NCBI GenBank assembly: GCA_034005525.1
Contig: JAVEUP010000019.1
Span: 3,027 to 67,026 of the forward strand
Direction of reading: 5' to 3'
Source: PWXP01 sp034005525
GTDB lineage: Bacteria > Planctomycetota > Planctomycetia > Pirellulales > Thermoguttaceae
DNA: 64,000 nt
In this document: positions 44,895-53,943 of the stretch, piece by piece
Layout of the letters: every line of letters begins with the position of its first letter
Position numbering within the stretch: the stretch's first letter is position 1
Notes under the pieces: generated by a model
What the model saw: the letters and a program-made list of their open reading frames with translations, nothing else
Told to the model about the DNA's origin: nothing
The model's database searches: none
Program-made: the position numbers and the translations under genes

Positions 44895-45512
44895 ATGACT
44901 AGTACCTGCGTGACTGAAGACCCCAAACTGGCGGTATTGCACCAACTGTTTGCGTCGGCGACGCACGATGCATCGGCGGCGATGTGCCAGTGGACTGACG
45001 GGCTGATTACGCTAACGCTGGACGAGGTGCGGGAACTGCCCTTGGCGGAAGCCACGCATGAACTCGATCTGGGAGATCAATTGCTCACCATGGTGGTGCT
45101 GAGCCTGGAAGGCGACATTGGAGGCGAGATGATCCTCACGTTTGATGAGGAGAACGGGCGGCAACTGGTCGCTTCGCTCCTGGGGCGCCCGGTCGGCAGC
45201 GATCCCGAGTGGAGTGATCTGGAAAAGTCAGCCCTCACCGAAACAGGGAATATCCTCGGCTGTGCGTATATGAATGCCATCACGCGGCTGATCAACCATG
45301 AGCTTGTGCCCACGGCGCCCTACTTCATCCAAGACTACGGGGCAAGCGTCTTGCAGCAGGCGCTGATGGTCCAGGCGATGACCAGCGACCACGTACTGGT
45401 TTGCCGCACGGGGTTTCACCGGGCCGGCGAGGAACTGAATTGGCGAGTGCTCTTCGTGCCCACCGCCGCCCTGCGCGAAGCGATGGAGCGCGCGCTGCAT
45501 CGGCGGGCATAA
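44895..45512 (+). CDS. cheC: CheC-family phosphatase-like protein
   Basis: A 205-residue CheC/CheX-type protein. DLEKSALTETGNILGCAYMN carries the ExxN phosphatase motif. The matching first motif of two-site CheC is not evident in the N-terminal half, so only one active site is expected. It would remove phosphate from CheY-P. It stands directly before cheD, the usual CheC partner. Confidence 0.85.
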   Translation: MTSTCVTEDPKLAVLHQLFASATHDASAAMCQWTDGLITLTLDEVRELPLAEATHELDLGDQLLTMVVLSLEGDIGGEMILTFDEENGRQLVASLLGRPVGSDPEWSDLEKSALTETGNILGCAYMNAITRLINHELVPTAPYFIQDYGASVLQQALMVQAMTSDHVLVCRTGFHRAGEELNWRVLFVPTAALREAMERALHRRA

Positions 45513-45548
45513 TACCGGGCCAAGAACTACGTATCAGATTGAGAGACT

Positions 45549-46070
45549 ATGGCGCTATTCGCAACGAAGGAACACGATATGGCCGCGCTAACCGCCATCG
45601 CCGTACCCCAGACTGTCAGCGTTGGCATGGGTCAGATTACCGTCGGCGGGCCTCCCACCCGGCTCGGCGCGGTTCTGGGGTCGTGCCTTGGCGTGGCACT
45701 ATATCACCGTCGGCTGCGCCTCGGCGCCCTGAGCCACGTGGTCTTGCCCGACTCCAGCGGACGGGAAGCCCCTCCAGGCAAGTTCGCCGACACGGCCATT
45801 CCGCACATGGTGGAGATTCTCTCGCGACAGGGGGCTTCCACCGGCGGCCTTGTCGCCAAGATCGCCGGCGGCGCCTGCATGTTCGGCGCGACGGGGCCCA
45901 TGCAGATCGGGCTGGCGAATGCCGAGGCCGTGCGGCGCGAACTGAAGACACTACGGATACCCATCCTCGCCGAGGATATCGGCGGCACCAAGGGCCGGCG
46001 CATCATCTTTGATTGCGAATCTGGAACACTAACCGTCGAGATCGCCGGCTGTAGACCGAAGGTGCTCTAA
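45549..46070 (+). CDS. cheD: CheD receptor deamidase
   Basis: A 173-residue protein (MAALTAI at 45579 is an alternative start). The catalytic Cys lies in LGSCLGVALYH and the His in LSHVVLPDS, as in receptor glutamine deamidases. GGACMFGATG and ILAEDIGGTKGRRIIFD are typical of the family. It deamidates receptor glutamines and is regulated by CheC. Confidence 0.92.
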   Translation: MALFATKEHDMAALTAIAVPQTVSVGMGQITVGGPPTRLGAVLGSCLGVALYHRRLRLGALSHVVLPDSSGREAPPGKFADTAIPHMVEILSRQGASTGGLVAKIAGGACMFGATGPMQIGLANAEAVRRELKTLRIPILAEDIGGTKGRRIIFDCESGTLTVEIAGCRPKVL

Positions 46071-46100
46071 TGCGCCGACTCCTGCCGGGAGCCAGAACCC

Positions 46101-46484
46101 ATGCAAAAGACACTGCTGATCACCGATGACGCACTGATTATCCGCACCATGATCCGGGACGCGGCCACCGCGGCTGGCTGGGAGGTTGTGGCCGAGGCTG
46201 CCAACGGGCAGGAGGCTATCGACGCCTATGCACGCACGCGACCAACGGCGGTCACCCTCGACCTGGTCATGCCGGAATACGATGGTCTGCACGGGCTGCG
46301 CGGCATCAGAGAACTGGACCCGGAGGCACGCGTGGTCGTCGTCAGCGCCCTCGAGCAGCGGAGCGTGCTGAAGGAAGCGTTCCGGCTGGGAGCGGCCGAC
46401 TTTATTCTGAAACCGTTCAAGAAGGACGCGCTCATCACCACGCTGGACCAACTCATGGCCCACGTCACACCGGCGAATGCGTAG
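46101..46484 (+). CDS. cheY: CheY-type response regulator, second copy
   Basis: A 127-residue receiver: LLITDDALIIRTMI, Asp in VTLDLVMPEYDG, Ser/Thr in VVVSALEQ and Lys in ILKPFKKD. It is the last gene of the chemotaxis-type cluster, 30 bp after cheD. It differs clearly from the receiver at 39437, so the cluster offers CheA two outputs. Confidence 0.9.
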   Translation: MQKTLLITDDALIIRTMIRDAATAAGWEVVAEAANGQEAIDAYARTRPTAVTLDLVMPEYDGLHGLRGIRELDPEARVVVVSALEQRSVLKEAFRLGAADFILKPFKKDALITTLDQLMAHVTPANA

Positions 46485-46516
46485 GCAAGTCTCTCCGGGA
46501 CCCGCAGTTGGATAGG

Positions 46517-46626
46517 TAGGGTGGTGACAAGCAAGCCGGGACCCTGGTGGGCTGTCGGTCGCTTGGCCGGGCCTGCTTCCAGCGCACGGCGTGCAAACCA
46601 CGTTGGGCGAGGCTTGCGCAGGCCCT
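46517..46626. repeat. Repeat family B copy
   Basis: It begins TAGGGTGGTGACAAGCAAGC and continues with CGGGCCTGCTTCCAGCGCAC and GGCTTGCGCAGGCCC. It stops at the TAG of the convergent PHA-system gene, so the right arm is missing. Confidence 0.8.
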
Positions 46627-46927
46627 AAGCGAGCACGGCGTCCAACTCATCACGAATGCGCTGCTCGATGAGCCCCTTGAACATGGCGGCCGCAAAGGGC
46701 AACTGCGCGGCGACCTTCACGTTGGATGCCTCGACGGCCACGGTGCCGGCAATCTTCATTCCGACCGCCGAGAACCCGAACGCCAGTTCGTTTTCCCGCC
46801 ATTCTTCGCGAAACTCGCTCACTTGTCCGCCAAACTGGTCGCGCACCGAATCGAGTTTCTCACGCAGGCGTCGCAGGGCCTCCTCCAAACCGAGCTGGTG
46901 CGGAACGTCCATGGAAAGCAGAGCCAT
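46625..46927 (-). CDS. Polyhydroxyalkanoic acid system family protein
   Basis: A 100-residue protein: QLGLEEALRRLREKLDSVRD and FSAVGMKIAGTVAVEASNV match the small PHA_gran_rgn family. The family is found near polyester genes in some bacteria, but here it follows glyA by 20 bp and no PHA synthase is near, so its role is open. Its stop codon borders a family B repeat. Confidence 0.7.
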   Translation of the reverse strand: MALLSMDVPHQLGLEEALRRLREKLDSVRDQFGGQVSEFREEWRENELAFGFSAVGMKIAGTVAVEASNVKVAAQLPFAAAMFKGLIEQRIRDELDAVLA

Positions 46928-46947
46928 TCAATTGCCTCTTTCTAATA

Positions 46948-48195
46948 TCACAGGAGGTCTCCTTGCGGAGCGGGGAACTGCTCGCACAGTTCGGAAACTT
47001 GACCGCGGACGCGTTCCGCAATCGCATCGTCCTCGGGCGCCCGGAGCACCTCGAGAATCCAACCGGCAACGGTACGCATTTCGGCCGCTTTCATACCCCG
47101 CGTGGTCAACGCCGGCGTGCCAATGCGAATGCCGGACGGATCCAGCGGCTTGCGCTTGTCGAAGGGGATCATGTTCTTATTGACCGTAATGCGGCAGCGG
47201 TCGAGCGCCGCCTCGGCAATCTTCCCGCTGACGCCCAACGACGTGACGTCGGCCAAAACGAGGTGGTTGTCGGTGCCGCCACTGACCAGAGTGAGCCCGC
47301 CGACCATGAGGGCCTCGGCCAGCGCCTGGGCGTTTTCGAGCACTTGCCGGCCGTACTGCTGGAACTCCGGCCGGAGCGCCTCGCCGAAGCAGACCGCCTT
47401 GGCCGCGACCACGTGCATGAGCGGGCCGCCCTGGATGCCGGGAAACACCGCCCGGTCGATTTCGCGGGCGTACTCGCTCTTGCACAGAATCATGCCGCCC
47501 CGCGGGCCTCGAAGCGTCTTGTGTGTGGTCGTCGTCACGTAGTCGGCCACCGGCACCGGGTCGTTGTGGACGCCTGCGGCGACCAGGCCGGCGTAGTGGG
47601 CCATATCAACCATGAGTTTCGCGCCGCAGTCGCGGGCAATCTGAGCAAATTCGGCGTGAGGGATTTCGCGAGGGTACGCGCTGGCGCCGGCGACGATCAA
47701 CTTCGGCTGATACTCCCGGGCGAGCGCAGCGACCTGGTCGAGATCGATCCGGTGGGTATCCGGACGAACACCGTATGCATGGAACTGGTACAGCATGCCC
47801 GAGATGTTCAGGTGCATACCGTGAGTCAAGTGTCCGCCGTGGGCCAGGTCGAGCCCGAGCACGATATCGCCCGGCTTGAGAGCGGAAAGGTAAACCGCCG
47901 TGTTGGCTTGTGCCCCCGAGTGAGGCTGGACGTTCACGTGCTCGGCGCCGAAGAGTTGTTTGGCGCGATCGCGGGCAAGGTCCTCGGCCACGTCGGCAAA
48001 CGCACAACCGCCGTAGTACCGCTTGCCGGGGTAACCCTCGGCATACTTGTCGGTCAGCACCGACGCACAGGCGGCGCGTACGGCCGGCGACGAATAATTC
48101 TCACTGGCAATCATCTCCAGCCCGCTCCGCTGACGCTGCATCTCGCCGGCAATAGCTTCCCACAGTTGGGGGTCCCGGTCCGGAAGGGGGTTCAT
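46948..48195 (-). CDS. glyA: Serine hydroxymethyltransferase
   Basis: A 415-residue PLP enzyme that interconverts serine and glycine with tetrahydrofolate. LEMIASENYSSPAVRAA, YPGKRYYGG, HSGAQANTAVY and the PLP lysine in TTTTHKTLRGPRGG are canonical. ATG at 48195 (MNPLPDRDPQLWEAI) is chosen because the family starts there; an upstream extension is not conserved in type. The PHA-system gene follows in the same operon. Confidence 0.96.
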   Translation of the reverse strand: MNPLPDRDPQLWEAIAGEMQRQRSGLEMIASENYSSPAVRAACASVLTDKYAEGYPGKRYYGGCAFADVAEDLARDRAKQLFGAEHVNVQPHSGAQANTAVYLSALKPGDIVLGLDLAHGGHLTHGMHLNISGMLYQFHAYGVRPDTHRIDLDQVAALAREYQPKLIVAGASAYPREIPHAEFAQIARDCGAKLMVDMAHYAGLVAAGVHNDPVPVADYVTTTTHKTLRGPRGGMILCKSEYAREIDRAVFPGIQGGPLMHVVAAKAVCFGEALRPEFQQYGRQVLENAQALAEALMVGGLTLVSGGTDNHLVLADVTSLGVSGKIAEAALDRCRITVNKNMIPFDKRKPLDPSGIRIGTPALTTRGMKAAEMRTVAGWILEVLRAPEDDAIAERVRGQVSELCEQFPAPQGDLL

Positions 48196-48419
48196 CGATA
48201 CCTCATATTTACTTAATCTTGTGGGAAATACTTTCGCGATGACGTTGGCACCAATCGCCGTAAGTCCATCTGGCGCGTCGTTCTGGCCGTCATTGCCGGT
48301 GCACAATGGGCACCCTGGAGGTGCGACCGGCTGTCAGCCCCAAGCCCGAGAGCGACTGATTGTCGGCGTTTCACCCCGTTTCGTCAACCGCCCCTCTTGC
48401 GCAGCCAGGTCCAGATATC

Positions 48420-48448
48420 TTGTTGCCGCCGCCCGATTGCGATATGAT
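48420..48448 (+). promoter_or_regulatory. Promoter for the small ORF and ubiD
   Basis: TTGTTG (48420-48425), 17-bp spacer, TATGAT (48443-48448). The start site would be near 48455, about 37 bp before the small ORF. The rest of 48196-48419 holds no clear gene. Confidence 0.5.
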
Positions 48449-48491
48449 GAATCATATTGAGACTCATCGCTTCTCCGGGACATGACTTCTT

Positions 48492-48626
48492 ATGTCGAAT
48501 CAACGGGGTAACGCAAGGCCGGCAAAGCGGACGGTCCGCGCGCCGGCTACGAAATTCGCCCACTTGCGGAAACGCATGGAAAAGGTGCGTCTGCGCGGGC
48601 AGGTGAAGGGGAAGAAGGGCGTCTGA
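48492..48626 (+). CDS. 44-residue highly basic protein
   Basis: ATG at 48492; the product starts MSNQRGNARPAKRTVRAP and ends RLRGQVKGKKGV. It is rich in Arg and Lys and would bind nucleic acid or rRNA if made. It starts downstream of a good promoter and ends 11 bp before ubiD, so co-transcription is likely. No family is recognised. The Shine-Dalgarno sequence is poor. Confidence 0.4.
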   Translation: MSNQRGNARPAKRTVRAPATKFAHLRKRMEKVRLRGQVKGKKGV

Positions 48627-48637
48627 CAAGCTTAGCT

Positions 48638-50485
48638 ATGGGATATCGTACGCTTCGCGACTGTCTGCTCGACCTGCGTTCGGCCGGCCATTTGGTCGCC
48701 GTCGACGCATCGGTCGATGCCAACCTCGAAGCGGCGGAAATCCAGCGGCGACTCTTCCGCGCCGGCGGCCCGGCCGTGCTGCTGGAGAATGTGCGAGGGT
48801 GCGCGTTCCCGATGGTATGCAACCTGTTCGGCACCATGGACCGTATGCGGTACCTGTTCCGCGATACGCTCGAAGGCCTCCGGCAGCTTGTGAGCTTGCA
48901 GGCCGATCCGGCCGATCTGCTCCGCCGCCCGCGACTGTACCTGAAGACCCCATGGTCGGCGTGGAACGCCCGCCCGCGGCGAGTGCGGCGGGGGCCCGTC
49001 CTGGCCAACGAGACCACGCTCAGCCGCTTGCCGCAACTGAAGTCGTGGCCGGACGACGGGGGACCGTATATCACGCTGCCCCAAGTCTATACGGAAGACC
49101 CCGACCGGCCCGGCCTCGACCATTCCAACCTCGGCATGTACCGCGTGCAGCTTGCCGGCGGGCAATACGAGCCGGACCGCGAGGCGGGAATGCACTACCA
49201 GCTTCAGCGAGGCATCGGAGTGCATCATGCCACGGCGATCCGCCGGGACGAGCCGTTGCGGGTGAACGTTTTTGTAGGCGGGCCGCCCGCGATGAGCGTC
49301 GCGGCGGTCATGCCACTGCCCGAGGGCATGAGCGAGCTGAGCTTCGCCGGCGTGCTGGGCGGGCGCCGCGTGCCCATGATCTGCCGCGACGGTCAACTGC
49401 CCATCCACGCCGAGGCCGATTTCTGCATTAGCGGTTACCTCGATCCCGAAACGGTCAAACCGGAGGGGCCCTTCGGCGATCACTTGGGCTACTACAGCCT
49501 GGCACATGAATTCCCCGTGCTGAAGGTCGAGCGGGTGTACCATCGCAACGGGGCGGTATGGCCGTTTACCGTCGTGGGGCGCCCCCCGCAGGAAGACACC
49601 ATGTTCGGCCAGCTCATCCACGAGCTGGTCGGGCCGGTGCTGGACAAGAAGGTGCCGGGCGTGCGGGCCGTCCATGCCGTCGATGCCGCCGGAGTGCATC
49701 CGCTACTGCTGGCCATCGGCAGCGAACGGTACGTGCCCTACGAGAAGCGTCGCCGCCCGCGCGAACTGCTCACCCAGGCCAACGCCTTGCTGGGGCAGGG
49801 GCAGCTATCGTTGGCGAAATATCTGTTCATTGCCGCCGAGGAGGATGGGGCCGACCTCAGTGTGCAGAACATCCCCGAGTTCTTTCGCCACGTGCTCGAG
49901 CGGGGCGACTGGCGCCGCGACCTCCACTTCCAAACGTGCACCACAATCGACACGCTCGACTACACCGGCACCGGCCTGAACCAGGGCTCGAAGCTGGTGA
50001 TTGCCGCCACCGGCCCCCCGGTCCGCAGCCTGGCCGTGGCCATCGACAGCCGCGTGCACCTGCCCGACGGGCTGGGCTTTTCGAATCCGCGGGTATTCTT
50101 GCCGGGTATCCTGGTCGTTTCGGGGCCGCCCTATCGTCACGATCCGAACGGCGTCGAGGCGGGCGTGGCCCGCTTCTGCCAGGCGTACAAGCGCGAGGAC
50201 GCGATCAACGGCTTTCCGTTGATTGTGGTGGTGGACGACAGCGCCTTCACGGCCCGGAACCTGGAAAACTTCCTGTGGACCACGTTCACTCGCAGCAACC
50301 CGGCCTCCGACGTGCATGGCATCGAGCCGTTCGAGCAGCAGAAGCACTGGGGCTGCCTGGGCGCGCTGGTGATCGACGCCCGCTCGAAGCCGCACCACGC
50401 GCCGCCGCTTATCGAAGACCCCGCCGTCACCCGCCGCGTCGACGAGTTAGCCGCCCGCGGCGGGCCGCTGCACGGATTGTGGTAG
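48638..50485 (+). CDS. UbiD-family decarboxylase
   Basis: A 615-residue prenylated-FMN-dependent (de)carboxylase. ATAIRRDEPLRVNVFVGGPP, PEGMSELSFAGVLGG, EGPFGDHLGYYSLAHEFPV (the conserved E-x-R region is represented by PEGPFGDH) and PFTVVGRPPQEDT match the family. It follows the small basic ORF. No ubiX-type prenyltransferase is adjacent. The last 212 bp are duplicated at 53721-53932. The substrate is unknown; a 3-octaprenyl-4-hydroxybenzoate role in menaquinone synthesis or another aromatic acid is possible. Confidence 0.9.
   Translation: MGYRTLRDCLLDLRSAGHLVAVDASVDANLEAAEIQRRLFRAGGPAVLLENVRGCAFPMVCNLFGTMDRMRYLFRDTLEGLRQLVSLQADPADLLRRPRLYLKTPWSAWNARPRRVRRGPVLANETTLSRLPQLKSWPDDGGPYITLPQVYTEDPDRPGLDHSNLGMYRVQLAGGQYEPDREAGMHYQLQRGIGVHHATAIRRDEPLRVNVFVGGPPAMSVAAVMPLPEGMSELSFAGVLGGRRVPMICRDGQLPIHAEADFCISGYLDPETVKPEGPFGDHLGYYSLAHEFPVLKVERVYHRNGAVWPFTVVGRPPQEDTMFGQLIHELVGPVLDKKVPGVRAVHAVDAAGVHPLLLAIGSERYVPYEKRRRPRELLTQANALLGQGQLSLAKYLFIAAEEDGADLSVQNIPEFFRHVLERGDWRRDLHFQTCTTIDTLDYTGTGLNQGSKLVIAATGPPVRSLAVAIDSRVHLPDGLGFSNPRVFLPGILVVSGPPYRHDPNGVEAGVARFCQAYKREDAINGFPLIVVVDDSAFTARNLENFLWTTFTRSNPASDVHGIEPFEQQKHWGCLGALVIDARSKPHHAPPLIEDPAVTRRVDELAARGGPLHGLW
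50274..50485 (+). repeat. Direct repeat, left copy (ubiD 3' end)
   Basis: 212 bp matching 53721-53932 without gaps and with 8 differences (about 96% identity). All but one difference are synonymous; the exception is Ile to Val. Confidence 0.95.
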
Positions 50486-50505
50486 CGCTTCAGTGGAGTA
50501 TTGAA

Positions 50506-50958
50506 ATGCGGGTTTTCCACAAGGACCGCAAACCCTACACTGCGGAGCGCGCGTATTGGTTCAGCGTCGTGCCTTTGGCGGTCCTCCTGATAGCCAACGG
50601 TACTCTTGCTACAGTCCTTGCAGCATTGCCCTGGTCGCAAATATGGATTCCCTTCGTTGAATCGTACGCCGTGAAGCGACTGATTCTTGCAGGCTTGGGG
50701 ATATGTCACATCGTCTTTGCTATCGGTCTTATCCGAAGGTGCCGATGGGCATGGTTTGCCTTTCTTGCCTATATCATTCTCGGCGTGGCTTGGACCGCAG
50801 CAGGCCTGATCCTCTCTCCTCCGGAAACGGATCAGGGACCGGCCATCAATTTCGCCGTCGCAGGTTTGCTCCTCGGCGGCGCCTTGGTGGTGGGACTCTA
50901 CTTCGCCACGAAACCCGCATTTCGGCCTACAGTGGAGCGCCCGCCCGATGAATCTTAA
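50506..50958 (+). CDS. Small membrane protein, four helices
   Basis: A 150-residue protein with four hydrophobic stretches: VVPLAVLLIANGTLATVL, LILAGLGICHIVFAIGL, WFAFLAYIILGVAWTAAGL and FAVAGLLLGGALVVGLYF. The ends are polar. No family is recognised. It lies inside the segment bounded by the two ubiD ends, 20 bp after ubiD, so it may have come in with the restriction system or be an older neighbour. Confidence 0.65.
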   Translation: MRVFHKDRKPYTAERAYWFSVVPLAVLLIANGTLATVLAALPWSQIWIPFVESYAVKRLILAGLGICHIVFAIGLIRRCRWAWFAFLAYIILGVAWTAAGLILSPPETDQGPAINFAVAGLLLGGALVVGLYFATKPAFRPTVERPPDES

Positions 50959-51158
50959 CGTAGGGTAAGTCGAGGTAGCGCACATCGCTGGCGGGTCTGC
51001 GTAAGCCGCAAGTAAGCTGATTTGCAGCCCGCTTGCCGGGAAGGCAGAACCGCTTGCAGCGGGCTCCTGAAATGGCTAGAATTCCGCAATGGCCCTTCCG
51101 GGAAAGGGTAATCGGGGTACAATAGCGGGTTAGTGCGCGAACGGAGATCGCATGGGGC

Positions 51159-52124
51159 ATGGCAGTCAATCGAGATAAACCGGGCAGATGGAAAGCTGAC
51201 GTTGCGCGGTCAGTCGACATGTACAACGACTGGTTCATCAAGTTCGCGCCGAAAGCCTTCCGCGAAACGCGCGTTCAGACTACGAAGGACGTGGAATCTA
51301 CCCTTCGTTCGACGGGAAACCTCACGAACATTCGACCCGCGACGATGCGGGAGCATCCGGAGATCCTTCCGACGCTGCGCATGTCGACCTGCCCCCCGCT
51401 CGCCGTCGATCGTCTCATCGGCCTTGCCGGCGTCTCCCGCAATCTTGTGAAGTGCATGGAACTTACGAAGAAGCTGCCCGCTCGCATGAAGCAGGCAGCG
51501 ACGGACAAGGAACTTGCTCGCATTGCCAGTATCATCGAGAAGATGGCCGATCCGGATATTTTCGTCTGGCTCTCGCGCAAGAACCAACCGGCCACGGCGC
51601 CCGAAATCCATCGAGCCGCCACTATTGTCGCCGACAGGCTCTGCGGCGCGGTCGCCAATCCGATCATTCGCAACGCCCAGGAGAAGCGGCAGCTTGCCGT
51701 AATCAAGACGTGGCTGGAGGCTCGCGGCTACAAACACCTCCCGACTGGCGAAGGGATCAGGTTCGACGCCATGCCAACCGGCACTTTCAGCTTCCGAATG
51801 AATGTGCCGGTCAGGCTCGAAGATGGCGCCAAGTCAGTAAACATTCCCATCGACGCGGTCATCAATCCCAAGACGCCCAGGAGGCGTGCTTTCCCGATCT
51901 TCTTCGAGGCGAAGTCGGCAGGCGATTTCACCAACACCAACAAGCGGCGCAAGGAAGAGGCCATGAAGATGTCGCAGATTCGCAGCACCTACGGAAGAAA
52001 GGTGCAGTTCAACCTCTTCCTCTGCGGGTACTTCGACAGTGGGTACCTCGGATATGAGGCCGCCGAAGGCATCGATTGGGTTTGGGAACACCGCATCGAC
52101 GACCTTGCCAAGTTCGGAATCTGA
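51159..52124 (+). CDS. XamI-family type II restriction endonuclease
   Basis: A 321-residue protein starting MAVNRDKPGRWKADVARSVD and containing YNDWFIKFAPKAFRETR and VGLAGVSRN-like LIGLAGVSRNLVKCMEL. PIDAVINPKTPRRRAFPIFFEAKS carries D-(x)n-ExK, the PD-(D/E)xK catalytic pattern. The XamI family cuts GTCGAC. The methyltransferase gene follows after 2 bp. ATG at 51159 is used because the nearer upstream ATG (51152) stops at once. Confidence 0.88.
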   Translation: MAVNRDKPGRWKADVARSVDMYNDWFIKFAPKAFRETRVQTTKDVESTLRSTGNLTNIRPATMREHPEILPTLRMSTCPPLAVDRLIGLAGVSRNLVKCMELTKKLPARMKQAATDKELARIASIIEKMADPDIFVWLSRKNQPATAPEIHRAATIVADRLCGAVANPIIRNAQEKRQLAVIKTWLEARGYKHLPTGEGIRFDAMPTGTFSFRMNVPVRLEDGAKSVNIPIDAVINPKTPRRRAFPIFFEAKSAGDFTNTNKRRKEEAMKMSQIRSTYGRKVQFNLFLCGYFDSGYLGYEAAEGIDWVWEHRIDDLAKFGI

Positions 52125-52126
52125 AC

Positions 52127-53701
52127 ATGAGTCGAATAACCGACGTGATTGAGCAGCAGCGCCTCGCGCTTCAGGCCTCACTTGATGCGGCAAGAACCCA
52201 GGCCGAGCGCAATCGCCTCGGACAGTTCGCGACGCCTACGGCTCTCGCCGAGGACATCCTCCGCTACGCTGCTTCGCTCCTTCCGCCCGGCGAGACAATT
52301 CGCTTTCTCGACCCGGCTATCGGCACCGGCTCGTTCTACTCAGCGTTTCTCAAGGCGTTCCCGCAGAAGCACATCGCCGAAGCCCTCGGCTTCGAGGTCG
52401 ATCCACACTACGGCAAGCCCGCTGCGGAGCTTTGGAAGGATCTCGGGCTGACAATCAACCAAGCGGACTTTACGCACGCCGCACCCTCGCCCCGGTTTAA
52501 CCTGGTCATCTGTAATCCGCCTTATGTTCGGCATCACCACATGCAGAACGGTGACAAGACGCGATTGCAGCTTCACACGAAACAGGCCAGCGGCATGAAG
52601 ATAAGCGGCCTGGCGGGCCTCTACTGCCACTTTCTTGGCCTATCCCACGCTTGGATGACCGAAGGCGGCGTTGCGGGCTGGCTGATCCCGAGCGAGTTCA
52701 TGGACGTGAACTACGGGCGCGCCGTGAAGCACTATCTCCTCGACCGTGTGACCTTGCTGCACATTCACCGCTTCGATCCAAACGACGTGCAGTTTGCCGA
52801 TGCCCTTGTTTCCTCGGCGATCGTGTGGTTCCGTAACGAACCAGCTTCCGCCCACCACGAAGTCAAGTTTACCTTCGGTGGTACGCTCTTCGAGCCCAGA
52901 ATCACGCGCGCCGTCTCAGTCCGGGCTCTTGCGCGCGAGTCTAAGTGGACCCGTTTTCCCGTTCGTGCTGTGCGTAGTCGCTCGGCCATCCCGGTGCTCT
53001 CCGACTTCTTCAGAATCAAACGCGGCATTGCCACCGGCGACAACAAGTTCTTCATCCTTTCTGAAGAGGCAATTGCTGCGCGTGGGTTGCCAATGGAGGT
53101 TTTCACCCCCATCCTCCCCAGCCCGCGTTACCTGCGGCACGACGAAGTAGAAGCCCGGGAAGATGGCTCTCCTGATATCGACCGTCGCCTGTTCCTGCTC
53201 GACACGAAGCTATCCGAGGAAGCAATCCATAGACGATTTCCGACCCTCGCAGCCTATCTCGAAGAAGGCAAAGCCAAGGGCCTGCCGGAACGCTACCTTT
53301 GCAGGCACCGCGCCCTCTGGTATGGCCAGGAAGACCGGCCGCCAGCACCGATTGTCTGCACCTACATCGGTCGTGGCGACGCGAAGAGCGGCAGGCCGTT
53401 TCGCTTCATCCTCAACGGTTCGTGTGCCACCGTAGCGAACGTATACTTGGCGCTGTACCCGACGCCCCTGATGGCTCGCGAAATGGATCGTGACCCATCT
53501 CTTCTGCGCCGGGTTTGGAACGCACTTAATGACGTATCCCCCGACATTCTTCTCGGCGAGGGTCGCGTTTATGGTGGCGGGCTGCACAAACTGGAGCCGC
53601 GCGAGCTTAGCAATCTGCCTGCTGTATTCATTGCGGATTTGCTGCCAGACGGCAGCGTGCCGTCGAAAGCCACACAGCTTGGGCTCTTCGCGGAAGCGTG
53701 A
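52127..53701 (+). CDS. Adenine-specific DNA methyltransferase, XamI type
   Basis: A 524-residue N6-adenine methyltransferase. The SAM motif is FLDPAIGTGSFYSAF and the catalytic motif NPPY (LVICNPPYVRHHH). The C-terminal half would hold the target-recognition region. It should protect GTCGAC sites from the neighbouring nuclease. It begins 2 bp after the endonuclease stop, indicating one transcript. ERNRLGQFATPTALAEDIL is the standard N-terminus of gamma-type enzymes. Many unmodified-looking GTCGAC sites occur across the window, consistent with an active methyltransferase. Confidence 0.9.
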   Translation: MSRITDVIEQQRLALQASLDAARTQAERNRLGQFATPTALAEDILRYAASLLPPGETIRFLDPAIGTGSFYSAFLKAFPQKHIAEALGFEVDPHYGKPAAELWKDLGLTINQADFTHAAPSPRFNLVICNPPYVRHHHMQNGDKTRLQLHTKQASGMKISGLAGLYCHFLGLSHAWMTEGGVAGWLIPSEFMDVNYGRAVKHYLLDRVTLLHIHRFDPNDVQFADALVSSAIVWFRNEPASAHHEVKFTFGGTLFEPRITRAVSVRALARESKWTRFPVRAVRSRSAIPVLSDFFRIKRGIATGDNKFFILSEEAIAARGLPMEVFTPILPSPRYLRHDEVEAREDGSPDIDRRLFLLDTKLSEEAIHRRFPTLAAYLEEGKAKGLPERYLCRHRALWYGQEDRPPAPIVCTYIGRGDAKSGRPFRFILNGSCATVANVYLALYPTPLMAREMDRDPSLLRRVWNALNDVSPDILLGEGRVYGGGLHKLEPRELSNLPAVFIADLLPDGSVPSKATQLGLFAEA

Positions 53702-53932
53702 ATGCCCGCTACAGACTCTATGTGGACCACGTTCACGCGCAGCAACCCGGCCTCCGACGTGCATGGCATCGAGCCGTTCGAGCAGCAGAAGCACTGGGGC
53801 TGCCTGGGCGCACTGGTAGTCGACGCCCGCTCGAAGCCGCACCACGCGCCGCCGCTTATCGAAGACCCCGCCGTCACCCGCCGCGTCGATGAGTTAGCCG
53901 CCCGCGGCGGGCCGCTGCACGGGCTTTGGTAG
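53702..53932 (+). pseudogene. Duplicate ubiD 3' end
   Basis: An in-frame fragment (MPATDSMW, then the last 70 codons of a UbiD protein) starting immediately after the methyltransferase stop. Homology to 50274-50485 begins at 53721. It ends 11 bp before the convergent YhaN-like gene, where the ancestral ubiD end would be expected. Confidence 0.9.
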
Positions 53933-53943
53933 GCTCAGACAAT

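Noticed and set aside
50486..53720. The R-M segment as a prophage or integrative element
   Set aside because: No integrase, transposase or phage gene is present; the flanks are long gene-end repeats.
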